Positions 27,801 through 39,906 of a DNA stretch of 64,000 nt are shown in pieces. This stretch comes from Leifsonia sp. 71-9 (lineage in GTDB: Bacteria > Actinomycetota > Actinomycetes > Actinomycetales > Microbacteriaceae), in the NCBI RefSeq assembly GCF_001898805.1, contig NZ_MKVJ01000021.1, forward strand, positions 347,322-411,321, read 5' to 3'. The translations under genes were made by a program, and so were the position numbers. The notes under the pieces were generated by a model, which did no database searches, was not told where the DNA came from, and saw only the letters and a list, made by a program, of their open reading frames with translations. The first letter of the stretch is position 1. The number at the start of each line of letters is the position of its first letter.

Positions 27801-28785
27801 AGGTCGCGGCGACGGGTGCCAAGGTCACTGTGCCGGCCGAGGCGGCGAGCCTGCTCACCACCGCCTTCCCGGACCTGACGGACGCGCAGCGCACGCAGAT
27901 CCTGGAGCAGACGGCCCTCGACTCGGGCGACCCGCTCGACCTGACCGCCCAGGGCGACGCCAGCTGGGAGCGCCTCAACCTGGCCAAGGCGCTGACCGCG
28001 CAGGTGAAGCTGAACGCCGACGGCACCGTCACGGTGACCAACTACGCCGACGCCACCCAGCGCAGCGTCGCGACCGCCTCGGCGATCCGCGTCGCCGGCA
28101 CCGCGCTCGACGGCTTCGACCCGGCCACCCGCACCTACGTGGTGGACTGGCCTGCGGGCCGCGCCCTTCCGGCGGTCACGGCGACGGCCGCGGCCGACGG
28201 CGCGACGGTCACGGTGGCCGAGCCGCTCACGGCCGGCTTCCGCTCGCTCGCGGCGGTCGACGACGCCTCCACCCGGTCGCGCACCGTCACGGTCACCTCG
28301 GCGGACGGCAACACGAGCCGGACCTACACGGTCGCGTTCTGGATCACCGCCGACGCGCACCTGCCGGGCGGGGTCGTCGACCCGGGCACCGGCGGGGGCA
28401 CGGATCCCGGTAACGGCGGCACGGACCCGGGCACCGGCCCCGGCACGGGCGGCGGATCGGGCACGACCCCGGCCGACAACGGGAGCGGCTCGATCGCGGG
28501 CTCCGGCAGCGGCGACCTCGCCGACACCGGTGCGGCCGACCTGAGCCTGGCGGCTCTGGGCGCCCTGCTCGCGCTCGCGCTCGGAACAGCGCTGGCGGTC
28601 CGCCGCCGGCGCCGGCACCGGCACCCGCTAGCCGCGCCTCGCGCACGACAGCCCGGACACCCGATGGTGTCCGGGCCGTCGGCGTTCGTCACCTCACTGT
28701 CGCGAAACGCAGCCAGTGGTCACGACATGCCGCGCGCGCACGTGCGCAGACGGCATGTCATGACCACTGGTCGCGGCCGCCGCCC

Positions 28786-28801
<16 letters not shown>
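21803..28801 (+). CDS. Secreted LAxTG-anchored GH92 mannosidase / CBM6-like / FN3 / PAP2 phosphatase
   Basis: A 2332-residue modular protein. AGGAGC precedes ATG 21803; an in-frame ATG at 21734 is possible but lacks a Shine-Dalgarno. Order: Sec signal ending [10 protein letters not shown]92 alpha-mannosidase (~34-835; [23 protein letters not shown] is the family's catalytic block); a small beta domain; FIVAR-like helices (~950-1020); three CBM6-like domains (~1026-1462, the last two duplicates); FIVAR-like helices; FN3 (~1600-1693); PAP2/vanadium-haloperoxidase phosphatase (~1700-1950: [29 protein letters not shown]); Ig-like domains; Gly/Thr linker; LADTG (residue 2239), TM helix and Arg tail. 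The frame then runs 57 more codons through a terminator and a palindromic repeat, so the real stop has probably been lost or shifted. Role: trimming (phospho)mannan outside the cell (inference). Confidence 0.85.
25308..26182 (+). repeat. Two tandem ~450-bp CBM-domain repeats inside GH92 gene
   Basis: Units starting at about 25308 and 25758 encode near-identical ~144-residue modules ([45 protein letters not shown]). Similarity is high at DNA level, indicating recent duplication. Confidence 0.8.
28651..28676. terminator. Hairpin inside the 3' end of the GH92 frame
   Basis: GCCCGGACACC pairs perfectly with GGTGTCCGGGC around a CGAT tetraloop. It is positioned as the expected terminator, yet lies within the open frame. 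Confidence 0.7.
28713..28770. repeat. Long inverted repeat, family C copy 2
   Basis: 20-bp arms at 28713-28732 and 28751-28770 with one mismatch; arm core GGTCACGACATGCCG. It lies between the converging GH92 and UvrA-like genes and is translated as the odd tail of the GH92 frame. Confidence 0.78.
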
Positions 28802-31179
<2,378 letters not shown>

Positions 31180-31311
31180 CGATCTCTCCCTCGGTCCGGC
31201 GCCACCCACGCTAGCGCCTGGGACCGACGGTTCGCGCGCTCGTTCGTCGAGCGGTCGCGACACGCCCTTCCCGGCACCGGATCACGCTTTGAACGGTCGC
31301 TGAGAGACGGG

Positions 31312-31334
31312 TGAGGGAGCCTCATTCTCCCTCA
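31312..31334. terminator. Hairpin at 3' end of SRPBCC gene
   Basis: TGAGGGAG (31312-31319) pairs with CTCCCTCA (31327-31334) around a 7-nt loop. It overlaps the stop codon of the leftward gene. Confidence 0.6.
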
Positions 31335-31790
31335 GGAGAGGATGCCCGGTCCCGCGCTCCGCCATCCCCGTGCCGCCCACTCCAGTCGGCGCAGCGACTC
31401 GCGGTTGCGCACGTGCAGCGCGACGTCCGCGAGGGGCGCGGGGATCAGCCGGGCCGGGCCGGCGACGGGGTGCTCTTCCATGCGCACGAGGCAGTCGTCG
31501 CCGTGCGGGCGCACGTCGATGACGACCCGCTCCTCGCCGAAGGGGCGCGTCTTGGCCTGCAGCACCATCCGGCGCGGCGGGTCCCATTCGTCCACGCGAG
31601 TCTCGTCGTTCAGCACGAACGGCCAGACCCCGATGGAGTGGTGCAGCTTGGAGCCGGCCGCCGGGTAGGTGTCGTCGGCCGCGCGCATCCGCGACGCTCC
31701 GACCACCCAGCTCGGGTACACCCAGGGGTCGGCGAGCACGGCGAAGACCTGGTCGGGCGTGCAGCGGAATCGGCGGACGGTCACGGACAT
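31332..31790 (-). CDS. SRPBCC family protein (polyketide cyclase/dehydrase-like)
   Basis: A 152-residue START-fold protein: VTVRRFRCTPDQVFAVLADPWVYPSWV at the N-terminus is the usual opening of SRPBCC domains, which bind hydrophobic ligands. It lies 4 bp after the phytoene-desaturase-like gene in the same direction, so co-transcription is likely. Ligand unknown. Confidence 0.8.
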   Translation of the reverse strand: MSVTVRRFRCTPDQVFAVLADPWVYPSWVVGASRMRAADDTYPAAGSKLHHSIGVWPFVLNDETRVDEWDPPRRMVLQAKTRPFGEERVVIDVRPHGDDCLVRMEEHPVAGPARLIPAPLADVALHVRNRESLRRLEWAARGWRSAGPGILS

Positions 31791-31794
31791 GGCG

Positions 31795-33258
31795 TCACTC
31801 CTCGGGGGCGAGAGACGGCATGCGGGTCACGCCGAATTCGTGGCGCAGCGCGCTGCGCGCCGCGTAATACCCGCCGAGTCCGTGCACACCCGGTCCGGGA
31901 GCGGCGGAGGCCGACGCGAGATAGAGGCCGCGCCCGGGCATGCGCCACGGGTCGGGCGAGAGGACGGGCCGGACGATCAGCTGACGCAGGTCGGGCATCC
32001 CGGTGGAGATGTCGCCGCCGAGGTAGTTGGGGTTGTAGAGCTCCATCTGGTCGGCGGTGCGGGAGGTGCTCGCCAGGATGAGGTCGCGGAAGCCCGGCGC
32101 GAAGCGCTCGAGCTGGCGGATGACGGCCTCCGTCCGATCGGCAGCGGAGCCGTGAGGGACGTGCGTGTACGCCCAGAGGACGTGCTTGCCCGCGGGGGCG
32201 CGGGTGTCGTCGAAGAGCGACGGCTGCGAGACGAGCACGTAGGGGTCGTCGCCGATCGCGCCGCGCGCCACCTCGCGCTCGGATCGGGCGACGGCGGCAC
32301 GGGTGCCGCCCACGTGCACGGTCGCGGTCTCGTTGAGCTCGGGGTTCGCCCACGGCACGGGGCCCGCGAGCGCGAAGTCCACCTTGCAGACGCCGTTCCC
32401 GCTGCGGAACCGGGAGACGCTGCGCTGGTAGGAGGGCGCGAGCCGGTCCTCGCCGAGCCGGGCCGCCGCGCGCACGTGCGTGTCGAAGACGACGATGCGC
32501 GACTCCGGGAGGTCGCCCAGGCTCGTGACCTCGGTGCCGGTGACGAGCTCGCCGCCGTGCGCCTCCAGATCAGCCACCAGGGCGTCGGCGATGCTCTGCG
32601 AGCCACCGATGGGCACCGGCCAGCCGCGCGCGTGGCCGTAGGCGGCGAGGGTCAGGCCTGCGGCGGCACCCGCGACGCTCGGGAGCGCGAGGGTCGTGTG
32701 CGCGAACGCGCCCGTCAGGAGCGCGCCGGGCTCCTCGGTGCGGAACGGAAGGTTCCACCAGGGGCCGCCCTGCAGCAGCGCGGTCGCCCCGAGCCGGGCG
32801 GCGACGAGGGGATGGCGCGGGAGGCCGACGATCGCCGAGCCCGTGAACTGCGCCACCTCGTCCGCGTGCCGTGCCAGCGGTCCGATGAGAGCGCGCCAGG
32901 CCGCGCCGTCCGGGCCGAGGGCGTCCGCCGTGCGCTCGATGTCGCGGTACGCCACCGCGGCGCGGCCGCCGTCGAGGGGATGCGCGTACGACGCGGTCGG
33001 CGTGACGAACCGGACCCGTTTCTCCAGCCCGAACCGGCGGAAGAAGCCGGATGCGAACGCCAGCGGGTGCACGGCCGAGCAGATGTCGTGCCGGAAGCCG
33101 GGGAGCGTGATCTCCTCGGTCCGCATCCCGCCGCCGGCGGTGGCGTTCCGCTCGTACACCCGCACCGACAATCCGGCGCGGGCGAGGGTGACGGCGGCGG
33201 ACAGCCCGTTCGGGCCGGAGCCGATCACGACGGCGTCGAGCGAGGAGTCGGAGGGCAT
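31795..33258 (-). CDS. FAD-dependent NAD(P)/FAD oxidoreductase (phytoene desaturase-like)
   Basis: A 487-residue flavoprotein. [19 protein letters not shown] at the N-terminus is the dinucleotide-binding motif of the CrtI/phytoene-dehydrogenase superfamily, followed by [13 protein letters not shown]. The C-terminal [20 protein letters not shown] matches the second FAD-contact motif. This type (often 500-550 residues) is widespread and not restricted to carotenoid synthesis; no other carotenoid genes are here. AGGAGG sits only 1 nt before the ATG, too close for a Shine-Dalgarno, whereas TATACA lies 6 nt upstream, suggesting leaderless initiation. Confidence 0.82.
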   Translation of the reverse strand: MPSDSSLDAVVIGSGPNGLSAAVTLARAGLSVRVYERNATAGGGMRTEEITLPGFRHDICSAVHPLAFASGFFRRFGLEKRVRFVTPTASYAHPLDGGRAAVAYRDIERTADALGPDGAAWRALIGPLARHADEVAQFTGSAIVGLPRHPLVAARLGATALLQGGPWWNLPFRTEEPGALLTGAFAHTTLALPSVAGAAAGLTLAAYGHARGWPVPIGGSQSIADALVADLEAHGGELVTGTEVTSLGDLPESRIVVFDTHVRAAARLGEDRLAPSYQRSVSRFRSGNGVCKVDFALAGPVPWANPELNETATVHVGGTRAAVARSEREVARGAIGDDPYVLVSQPSLFDDTRAPAGKHVLWAYTHVPHGSAADRTEAVIRQLERFAPGFRDLILASTSRTADQMELYNPNYLGGDISTGMPDLRQLIVRPVLSPDPWRMPGRGLYLASASAAPGPGVHGLGGYYAARSALRHEFGVTRMPSLAPEE

Positions 33259-33347
33259 ACCTCCTGTATACCCCGTGCTCTCGAAACCGGTTCCGGGATC
33301 GGCAGCCGCTTCACAGCCTCCGTCCTGTATCGTTGGGAGGTCGGCTC

Positions 33348-33376
33348 TTGACACCGCGCATGTCGCGCGGATGGGT
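33348..33376 (+). promoter_or_regulatory. Candidate promoter of DEAD-box helicase gene
   Basis: TTGACA (33348-33353), a 17-bp spacer, then a poor -10 (ATGGGT). If used it gives a 5' UTR of about 140 nt, as is usual for cold-inducible helicase genes. Confidence 0.4.
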
Positions 33377-33521
33377 TTGTAAGTCAAGCGGGCCGGTTCT
33401 GCACCCGATCAGAGGTGCGGACAATCACGATGTGAACGGCCCCGGACGATGTTCGACGGGGATTCCCCGGTGCGCTTCTGCGTGCCGCCGCGCACCTGAG
33501 ACAACCCAGGAAGAATCACGC

Positions 33522-35738
33522 ATGCCCCCGTACAAGAAGAACGACCGACCCAAGCAGGTCGGCAGCAAGAGCCCCAAGCACCGCGGCTACCGCGCCGAGG
33601 AGCAGACCGCCGGCAAGAAGGCCCGCTGGACCGCCGAGGACCGCGCCACCCGTGGTGGCAGCGCCGAGCGCGGCCGTGCCGTCTACGGCACCCGTGGCGG
33701 CAGCTCCGACGCCGCCGGCCGCGGCCGCAGCGAGCGCCCCAACTGGGAGCCCCGCGGCAAGGACGCGCGCCGCACCGAGCGCGAGTGGGACAGCCGCGGC
33801 CGTGCCGGTCGCGATGAGCGCCCCCGTCGCGATGCCGACGAGCGCCCCCGCCGCTCCTTCGACGACCGCGCCGACCGTCCGCGCCGCGACGACGACCGTC
33901 CCCGTCGTTCGTTCGACGACCGTGGTGACCGTGCCCCGCGTCGCGACTACGACGACCGTCCCCGTCGTTCGTTCGACGACCGTGGTGATCGTGCTCCGCG
34001 TCGTGACAACGACGACCGTCCCCGTCGCTCCTTCGAGGACCGCGGCGATCGTGCTCCGCGTCGTGACAACGACGACCGTCCCCGTCGCTCCTTCGAGGAC
34101 CGCGGCGATCGTGCCCCGCGTCGTGACAACGACGACCGCCCGCGCCGTTCGTTCGACGACCGCGGCGGCCGCCCCGAGCGTCCGCGTCGCGACGCCGACG
34201 ACCGTCCCCGTCGTTCGTTCGACGACCGCGGTGACCGTGGCGACCGTGCCCCGCGCCGCGAGCACGACGACCGCCCGCGTCGCGACTTCTCCGACCGTCC
34301 CCGCCGTTCCTTCGAGGACCGCGGCGACCGTGCCCCGCGTCGCGACTTCGACGACCGTCCCCGCCGTTCCTTCGACGACCGTGGCGACCGCGCCCCGCGC
34401 CGCGACCACGACGACCGCCCGCGCCGCGACTCCTCCTTCTACCCCTCGCGCGACGACAAGCCCGCGTTCAAGGCGCAAGACGACGTCGTGCTCGAGCGGC
34501 TCGAGGCCGAGGCCATCCAGGCCGCGGACGTCGACGGCGTGACCTTCGCCGACCTGGGCTTCGGCGGCAACGTCGTGCGCGCGCTCGCCGAGCTCGGCGC
34601 CGACAAGCCTTTCCCGATCCAGGCTGCGACCGCGCCCGACGTGCTCTCCGGCAAGGACGTGCTCGGCCGCGGCCGCACCGGCTCCGGCAAGACCATCGCC
34701 TTCGGCGCCCCCATGGTCGAGCGCCTCATGCAGCTCTGGGCCGAGTCCGGCAAGGCCGGCGGCAAGCGTCAGATCGGCCGCGCCCCCCGCGCGCTCATCC
34801 TGGCCCCGACCCGCGAGCTCGCCCTCCAGATCGACCGCACGGTGCAGCCCATCGCCCGCAGCGTCGGCCTCTTCACCACGCAGATCTACGGCGGCGTGCC
34901 CCAGGGCCGTCAGGTCGGCGCGCTGCAGCGCGGCGTCGACATCGTGATCGGCACCCCGGGCCGCATCGAGGACCTGCTCGAGCAGGGCCGCCTCGACCTC
35001 AGCGAGGTCGTCGTCACCGTCCTGGACGAGGCCGACCACATGTGCGACCTCGGCTTCCTCGAGCCGGTGCAGCGCATCCTGCGCGAGACGTCGGAGGGCG
35101 GCCAGAAGCTGCTCTTCTCGGCGACCCTCGACAAGGGCGTCGCGCAGCTCGTCGACGAGTTCCTCGTCGAGCCCGCCGTGCACGAGGTCGCCGGCGAGGA
35201 CCAGGCGTCCTCGACGATCGACCACCGCGTGCTCGTCATCGAGCACCGCGACAAGCCGGCCATCATCGAGCAGCTCGCCGACCGCGAGGGCAAGACCCTG
35301 ATCTTCGCCCGCACCCGCGCGTTCGCCGAGATGCTCGCCGACCAGCTGGACGACGCCGGGATCCCCGCCGTCAGCCTGCACGGCGACCTCAACCAGTCCC
35401 GCCGCACCCGCAACCTCGCGCAGCTCACCAGCGGCCGCGTGAACGTGTTGGTCGCGACCGACGTCGCCGCCCGCGGCATCCACGTCGACGACATCGACCT
35501 GGTCATCCAGGCCGACGCCCCGGACGAGTACAAGACCTACCTGCACCGCTCGGGCCGCACCGGCCGCGCCGGCAAGCAGGGCACGGTCGTCACGCTCATC
35601 CCGCGTCAGCGTCAGCGCCGCATGAACGAGCTGCTCGACCGCGCCGAGATCGAGGCGGACTTCGTCCCCGCGATCCCGGGCGACCAGCTGCTCACCGACC
35701 TCGCGCAGGCCGGCGCCCTCGCCGCCGCCGAGGCGTAA
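33522..35738 (+). CDS. DEAD-box RNA helicase with long Arg/Asp-rich repeat N-terminus
   Basis: A 738-residue protein; AGGAAGAA precedes ATG 33522. Residues ~1-305 are disordered and basic/acidic, dominated by a ~20-residue tandem unit ([19 protein letters not shown]) repeated about eight times. The helicase core follows: Q-motif region [35 protein letters not shown], then [20 protein letters not shown] and [10 protein letters not shown]. It unwinds RNA, probably in ribosome assembly or cold adaptation. The extension sits at the N-terminus, unlike the C-terminal RG tails of CsdA/DeaD types. Confidence 0.9.
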   Translation: MPPYKKNDRPKQVGSKSPKHRGYRAEEQTAGKKARWTAEDRATRGGSAERGRAVYGTRGGSSDAAGRGRSERPNWEPRGKDARRTEREWDSRGRAGRDERPRRDADERPRRSFDDRADRPRRDDDRPRRSFDDRGDRAPRRDYDDRPRRSFDDRGDRAPRRDNDDRPRRSFEDRGDRAPRRDNDDRPRRSFEDRGDRAPRRDNDDRPRRSFDDRGGRPERPRRDADDRPRRSFDDRGDRGDRAPRREHDDRPRRDFSDRPRRSFEDRGDRAPRRDFDDRPRRSFDDRGDRAPRRDHDDRPRRDSSFYPSRDDKPAFKAQDDVVLERLEAEAIQAADVDGVTFADLGFGGNVVRALAELGADKPFPIQAATAPDVLSGKDVLGRGRTGSGKTIAFGAPMVERLMQLWAESGKAGGKRQIGRAPRALILAPTRELALQIDRTVQPIARSVGLFTTQIYGGVPQGRQVGALQRGVDIVIGTPGRIEDLLEQGRLDLSEVVVTVLDEADHMCDLGFLEPVQRILRETSEGGQKLLFSATLDKGVAQLVDEFLVEPAVHEVAGEDQASSTIDHRVLVIEHRDKPAIIEQLADREGKTLIFARTRAFAEMLADQLDDAGIPAVSLHGDLNQSRRTRNLAQLTSGRVNVLVATDVAARGIHVDDIDLVIQADAPDEYKTYLHRSGRTGRAGKQGTVVTLIPRQRQRRMNELLDRAEIEADFVPAIPGDQLLTDLAQAGALAAAEA
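33880..34430 (+). repeat. ~60-bp tandem repeats in helicase gene
   Basis: About eight units of roughly 60 bp. The units at 34021-34080 and 34081-34140 are almost identical in DNA. Copy number may vary between strains. Confidence 0.85.
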
Positions 35739-35754
35739 GCGACCCTCGCACCAC

Positions 35755-35790
35755 GAAGCCCCCGTCCGCTGCACAGCGGGCGGGGGCTTC
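35755..35790. terminator. Bidirectional terminator between helicase and APH-like genes
   Basis: GAAGCCCCCGTCCGCT pairs with AGCGGGCGGGGGCTTC (one wobble) around GCAC. Confidence 0.85.
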
Positions 35791-35816
35791 TGCGTGCGCG
35801 GAGCCGGATGCGGTGT

Positions 35817-36722
35817 TCAGCCGGCCAGCTGCGCGAGCGCGTGACGGCCGATCCCGCCCATGCGGGGGTTGTCGTCCGAGTGGGCGGCGAGGGCCGTGCC
35901 CATGGTGACCGCCCAGCCGCGGGCGCGTCGCCAGGTCGCGTCGTCGACGGTCCCGTCGAACGCGGCGCGGAACGCCTCCCGCGCGGAGCCGTCGAACGTG
36001 AGCCAGGCCGTCGCCAGGTCGGTCGCGGGATCGCCGGCCGTCACGTCGCCGAAGTCGATGACCGCGGCGAGCCCGTCCACGCCCTCCGCGGTGCCGTCGG
36101 CCGAGTGGAGCACGAGGTTGCCGGGGTGGAGGTCGCCGTGCAGCCAGAGCGCCGGGCCGTCCCACACGGGTGCGGCCAGTGCGTCCTCCCACGCCGCGGT
36201 GAGCGCGGTCGTGTCGAGGCGGGCGGCGAGCAGTGCGATGCGATCGCGGACGGCCGCGTCGCGCGTGGCGAGCGGGACGCCGCGCACCGGGTTGACCGGC
36301 GCATCGGCGGGCGCGGGGATATGCAGAGCGCGCACGAAGGCCGCGAGCGGTTCGGCGATCACGGCCCGGGCGGGGGCGTCGACCGAGGCGCCGTCGACCC
36401 CCTCCAGCCACCGGATGATGCTCCAGGGCCACGGGAAGGTCGCGCTCGGCACGCCGACGCGGACGGGAGCGGGGACGGGCACCGCGACCCGTTCGGCGAT
36501 CGCGCCGAGCACCTGCTGCTCGTGCTCGATCAGGTGCGCCGCCACCTCCCGGCGCGGCACGCGGACCGCGAAGTCGTCGCCGAGGCGGAAGATGCGGTTG
36601 TCCCAGCCGTCGGAGACCAGCCGGAGCGGCCCCGCGAGGTCCGGGTGCTGCTCGGCGATCATCCGGCCGACCAGCTCGGCGTCGGCGGAGATGTCCGAGA
36701 CAGGGGTCGAGCTCTGATTCAC
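35817..36722 (-). CDS. Aminoglycoside phosphotransferase (APH)-family protein
   Basis: A kinase-like protein of about 301 residues: LHGDLHPGNLVLH is the catalytic loop and VIDFGDVTAGDPATDLA the metal-binding motif. The N-lobe begins PLRLVSDGWDNRIFRLGDDFAVRVP. Substrate unknown; the family includes antibiotic, macrolide and homoserine/choline kinases. The start is uncertain: GTG 36722 is used, GTG 36743 is an alternative in the same frame, and neither has a good Shine-Dalgarno. Confidence 0.82.
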   Translation of the reverse strand: MNQSSTPVSDISADAELVGRMIAEQHPDLAGPLRLVSDGWDNRIFRLGDDFAVRVPRREVAAHLIEHEQQVLGAIAERVAVPVPAPVRVGVPSATFPWPWSIIRWLEGVDGASVDAPARAVIAEPLAAFVRALHIPAPADAPVNPVRGVPLATRDAAVRDRIALLAARLDTTALTAAWEDALAAPVWDGPALWLHGDLHPGNLVLHSADGTAEGVDGLAAVIDFGDVTAGDPATDLATAWLTFDGSAREAFRAAFDGTVDDATWRRARGWAVTMGTALAAHSDDNPRMGGIGRHALAQLAG

Positions 36723-36750
36723 GCGCTCGACGCTAACAGACACGCCCGCG

Positions 36751-36804
36751 AGACGTGAGTCGTCGTGGGTGCGGGCCTACCCGCACCCGCAACGACTCAC
36801 GTCT
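36751..36804. repeat. Long inverted repeat, family B (single copy)
   Basis: 25-bp arms (36751-36775, 36780-36804) with two mismatches and a 4-nt loop. The arm reads AGACGTGAGTCGT then GGGTGCGGG. Same family as the array at 48.5 kb. Lies downstream of the GAPDH gene. Confidence 0.78.
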
Positions 36805-36821
36805 GGCAGGCGAGTCCGGGC

Positions 36822-37820
36822 TCAGGAGCGGGCGAGCAGGGTGAGGGTGTCCACGACGCGGTTGGAGAAGCCCCACTCGTTGTCGTACCAGGCGACGACC
36901 TTCACGTGCGTGCCGTCGACGCGGGTCAGCGCCGAGTCGAAGATCGACGACGCCGGCTGGCCGGTGATGTCGCTCGACACCAGCGGGTCCTCCGAGTACT
37001 CGAGGATGTCGGCGAGCGGCCCCTCTGCGGCGGCGCGGTAGGCGGCGAGCACCTCGTCGCGGGTGACCTCGCGCGCGACGGTCGTGTTGAGCTCGACGAT
37101 GGAGCCGACCGGCACGGGCACGCGGATGGAGTCGCCCGACAGCTTGCCGTCGAGGCCCGGGAGCACGAGGCCGATCGCCTTGGCGGCGCCGGTCGTGGTG
37201 GGCACGATGTTCACGCCGGCGGCGCGGGCGCGGCGCGGGTCGCGGTGCGGGCCGTCCTGCAGGTTCTGCTCCTGCGTGTAGGCGTGCACCGTGGTCATGA
37301 AGCCGTGCTCGATGCCGGCGAGGTCGTCGAGCACCTTGGCGAGCGGCGCGAGGGCGTTCGTGGTGCAGGAGGCGTTGGAGACGATGGTGTGCGACGCCGG
37401 GTCGTACTCGTCGGTGTTCACGCCGTAGGCGAGCGTCACGTCGGCGCCGTCGGAGGGGGCGCTCACGAGCACACGCTTGGCGCCGGCGCGGAGGTGCGCG
37501 CGGGCCGCGTCGGCGGAGGTGAAGCGGCCGGTGGCCTCCAGCACGATCTCGACGCCGAGGTCGGCCCAGGGCAGGTTCTCGGGGTCGCGCTCGGCGAGCA
37601 CCTCGATGCGCTGTCCGTCGACGACGAGGGTGCTGCCGTCGACCTCCACGGTGCGGCCGAGGCGGCCGAGGGAGCTGTCGAAGCGGAGCAGTTGCGCGAG
37701 GGCGTCGGGCGCCGTCAGGTCGTTGACGGCGACGACCTGGAGGTCGGTGTCGCGCTCGAGGAGGGCGCGGAGGGTGTTGCGGCCGATGCGGCCGAAGCCG
37801 TTGATGGCGATGCGGGTCAT
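36822..37820 (-). CDS. gap: Type I glyceraldehyde-3-phosphate dehydrogenase
   Basis: A 332-residue glycolytic enzyme: INGFGRIGRNTLRAL binds NAD, VAVNDLTA carries the adenine-ribose Asp, and the catalytic Cys is in SNASCTTN (~residue 150). The C-terminal WYDNEWGFSNRVVD is canonical. ATG 37820 has AAAGGAACC upstream; a longer frame upstream is spurious. It is not next to pgk/tpi, so it may be a second gap gene rather than the main glycolytic copy. Confidence 0.93.
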   Translation of the reverse strand: MTRIAINGFGRIGRNTLRALLERDTDLQVVAVNDLTAPDALAQLLRFDSSLGRLGRTVEVDGSTLVVDGQRIEVLAERDPENLPWADLGVEIVLEATGRFTSADAARAHLRAGAKRVLVSAPSDGADVTLAYGVNTDEYDPASHTIVSNASCTTNALAPLAKVLDDLAGIEHGFMTTVHAYTQEQNLQDGPHRDPRRARAAGVNIVPTTTGAAKAIGLVLPGLDGKLSGDSIRVPVPVGSIVELNTTVAREVTRDEVLAAYRAAAEGPLADILEYSEDPLVSSDITGQPASSIFDSALTRVDGTHVKVVAWYDNEWGFSNRVVDTLTLLARS

Positions 37821-37958
37821 GGGGTGGTTCCTTTCGTTCCCGGTCCGCCATCCATGCTCCGTCGCCAGCGCGGCCCGCGAAAGTGGCTCCCACGACAGTG
37901 CACGCAAGCATCGCGCCAGCGTGTGTGCCACCCCTCGCGAGGATCCCGCCAGGGCCCG

Positions 37959-38906
37959 TCAGGCCGAGAACGTGTGGCGGTACTCCGTCGGGGAGGGGCC
38001 CAGGATGCGGTGGAAGTGCAGGCGCAGGTTCGACCCCGTCCCGAGCCCGACCCGGTGCGCGATCTGCTCGACGCCGAGGTCGCTGCGCTCCAGCAGTTCG
38101 CGCGCGAGGTCGACGCGTGCCCGGAGCACCCACTGCATCGGCGTGTAGCCGGTGTCTTCGACGAACCGCCGCGAGAAGGTCCGCTCGGAGACGTTCGCGT
38201 TGCGCGCGAGCTCGGCCAGGGTGAGCGGTCCGCCCAGCCGACCCAGCGCCCACTCGCGCGTCTCGGCGAACAGGTCGCCGAGCGGCTCCGGCACGCTGCG
38301 CGGCACGTACTGCGCCTGGCCGCCGCTGCGGTACGGCGCGGCGACGAGGCGCCGCGCGACGTGGTTGGACAGCCCGACCCCGTGGTCGCGGCGAACCAGG
38401 TGCAGGCAGAGGTCGATCCCGGAGGCGGCGCCCGCCGAGGTCAGCACATCGCCCTCGTCGACGAACAGCACGTTCTCATCCACGCGGATGAGGGGATGCC
38501 GTTCGGCGAGGGCGCGCGTGTAGTGCCAGTGCGTGGTCGCCCGCCGGCCGTCGAGCAGCCCGGTGGCCGCCAGCGCGAAGGCGCCGGTGGAGATCGCGGC
38601 CAGGCGGGCGCCGCGCTCGTGCGCCCGGCGCAGCGCCGCGACGACGGCCGCGGGCGGCTCCGTGCTCGCCGGCTCGCGGTATCCCGGAATGAACACGGTG
38701 TCGGCGCGCTCGAGCGCGTCCAGCCCTTCGGCCACGTGGTACGACAGCCCGTCGCCTCCGGTGACGAGCCCCGGCTCCGCGCCGCAGACGCGCACCTCGT
38801 ACGGCATGCTCGGCCGGTGGGCGAACACCTGCGACGGGATGCCGACGTCGAGCGGCTTCGCGCCCTCCAGCACGAGGACGGCGACGCGGTGGTCCCGGGC
38901 GGTCAT
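37959..38906 (-). CDS. GlxA-type transcriptional regulator (DJ-1/PfpI + AraC HTH)
   Basis: 315 residues. An N-terminal DJ-1/PfpI-like sensor domain (VAVLVLEGAKPLDVGIPSQVF, VFIPGY, STGAFALAATGLLDG) is followed by an AraC double helix-turn-helix (LTLAELARNANVSERTFSRRF, IAHRVGLGTGSNLRLHFHRILG). AAGGAG precedes the ATG. Target unknown; the neighbouring gap gene is downstream on the same strand. Confidence 0.88.
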   Translation of the reverse strand: MTARDHRVAVLVLEGAKPLDVGIPSQVFAHRPSMPYEVRVCGAEPGLVTGGDGLSYHVAEGLDALERADTVFIPGYREPASTEPPAAVVAALRRAHERGARLAAISTGAFALAATGLLDGRRATTHWHYTRALAERHPLIRVDENVLFVDEGDVLTSAGAASGIDLCLHLVRRDHGVGLSNHVARRLVAAPYRSGGQAQYVPRSVPEPLGDLFAETREWALGRLGGPLTLAELARNANVSERTFSRRFVEDTGYTPMQWVLRARVDLARELLERSDLGVEQIAHRVGLGTGSNLRLHFHRILGPSPTEYRHTFSA

Positions 38907-38951
38907 CGGAGCTCCTTCCGCGGGCCGGAGGACACGCCCGCGCGCCGGAGT

Positions 38952-39875
38952 CTAGCCGAGGCCGGGAGGCGTCTCACGGCGCTTCGCCGGTCGCAGCTCG
39001 CTGACGATCACGCCGGCGACGATGAGGGCGGCCCCCGCGATCGCGATCGGGGGCAGCCGGTCGCCGGCGATGCGCCCGACGACGCCCGCCCAGACCGGCT
39101 CGCCCGCGTAGATGATCGTGGCACGGGTGGGGGAGACCGAGCGCTGGGCCCAGTTCATCGTGAGCTGGATGACGCAGCTCGCGATGCCGAGGCCGACCCC
39201 GGGCAGCAGCCACGCCCAGGAGAACGCGGGTGCGGCCTCCCCGACGATCGGCATGGCGAGGAACCCGACGCCTCCCGCCACCAGCAGCTGCACGATCGTG
39301 ACGCGGCCCACGTCGACCGATTTCGCGAACAGGCCGATCAGGAGGATCTCGGCCGCGATCGGCAGCGTGCTCACGAGGGTGGCGATCTCGCCGGGCCCGA
39401 GCCCGATGGTCAGCGCGTCCGGCCCGGCCAGCAGCATCAGCCCCACGAAGGCGAGGCCGACGCCCACCAGGGTGAGCGGTCGCGGCGCCCGGCGGAACAC
39501 CACCCACTGGAGCAGCGGGACGAGCGGCACGTACAGAGCGGTGATGAAGGCGGAGGTGCTGCTGCTGATCGTCTGCAGGCCCATCGTCTGCAGGCCGTAG
39601 CCGAGGGCGATGGAGACGCCGATCGCCGCGCCGGCACCGACGTCGCGCCAGCGCATCCCGCGCAGCGAGCGGTGGAAGATCGCGAGGCCGAGGAGCCCGG
39701 CCACCGCGAAGCGCAGCCCGACGAAGAACCACGGCCCGCTGTGCTCCATCGCCAGGTGCACGATGAGGAAGGTCGATCCCCAGAGGGCGGTGATCGCGAG
39801 GAGCGCGGCCTCCTGCCGGCTGACGGGGAACCGCCGCCGCGCGGGGTCGCGGGTCCGATCGGGTGTGTGCAGCAT
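38952..39875 (-). CDS. EamA/DMT family transporter
   Basis: A 307-residue membrane protein with about ten TM helices in two EamA repeats (ALWGSTFLIVHLAMEHSGPWFFVGLRF at the N-terminus; SPTRATIIYAGEPVWAGVVG in the second half). It probably exports an amino acid or small metabolite. ATG 39875 lies 7 nt after a TAGGAT -10 box on the minus strand and has no Shine-Dalgarno, indicating a leaderless mRNA; ATG 39884 is an in-frame alternative. Divergent from the XRE-cupin gene. Confidence 0.85.
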   Translation of the reverse strand: MLHTPDRTRDPARRRFPVSRQEAALLAITALWGSTFLIVHLAMEHSGPWFFVGLRFAVAGLLGLAIFHRSLRGMRWRDVGAGAAIGVSIALGYGLQTMGLQTISSSTSAFITALYVPLVPLLQWVVFRRAPRPLTLVGVGLAFVGLMLLAGPDALTIGLGPGEIATLVSTLPIAAEILLIGLFAKSVDVGRVTIVQLLVAGGVGFLAMPIVGEAAPAFSWAWLLPGVGLGIASCVIQLTMNWAQRSVSPTRATIIYAGEPVWAGVVGRIAGDRLPPIAIAGAALIVAGVIVSELRPAKRRETPPGLG

Positions 39876-39877
39876 CC

Positions 39878-39906
39878 TGCACATCCTATGGTGCAGAATG
39901 GTGCAC
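39878..39906. promoter_or_regulatory. Overlapping divergent promoters with TGCAC/GTGCA sites
   Basis: TATGGT (plus, 39887-39892) and TAGGAT (minus, 39888-39883) share bases. TGCAC at 39878-39882, GTGCA at 39891-39895 and GTGCAC at 39901-39906 surround them and are plausible binding sites for the XRE-cupin regulator. Confidence 0.5.

Noticed and set aside
21815..28624. Two ~1090-residue antisense frames across the GH92 gene
   Set aside because: Arg/Val/Gly-rich antisense shadows; the sense frame carries signal peptide, GH92 and PAP2 motifs.
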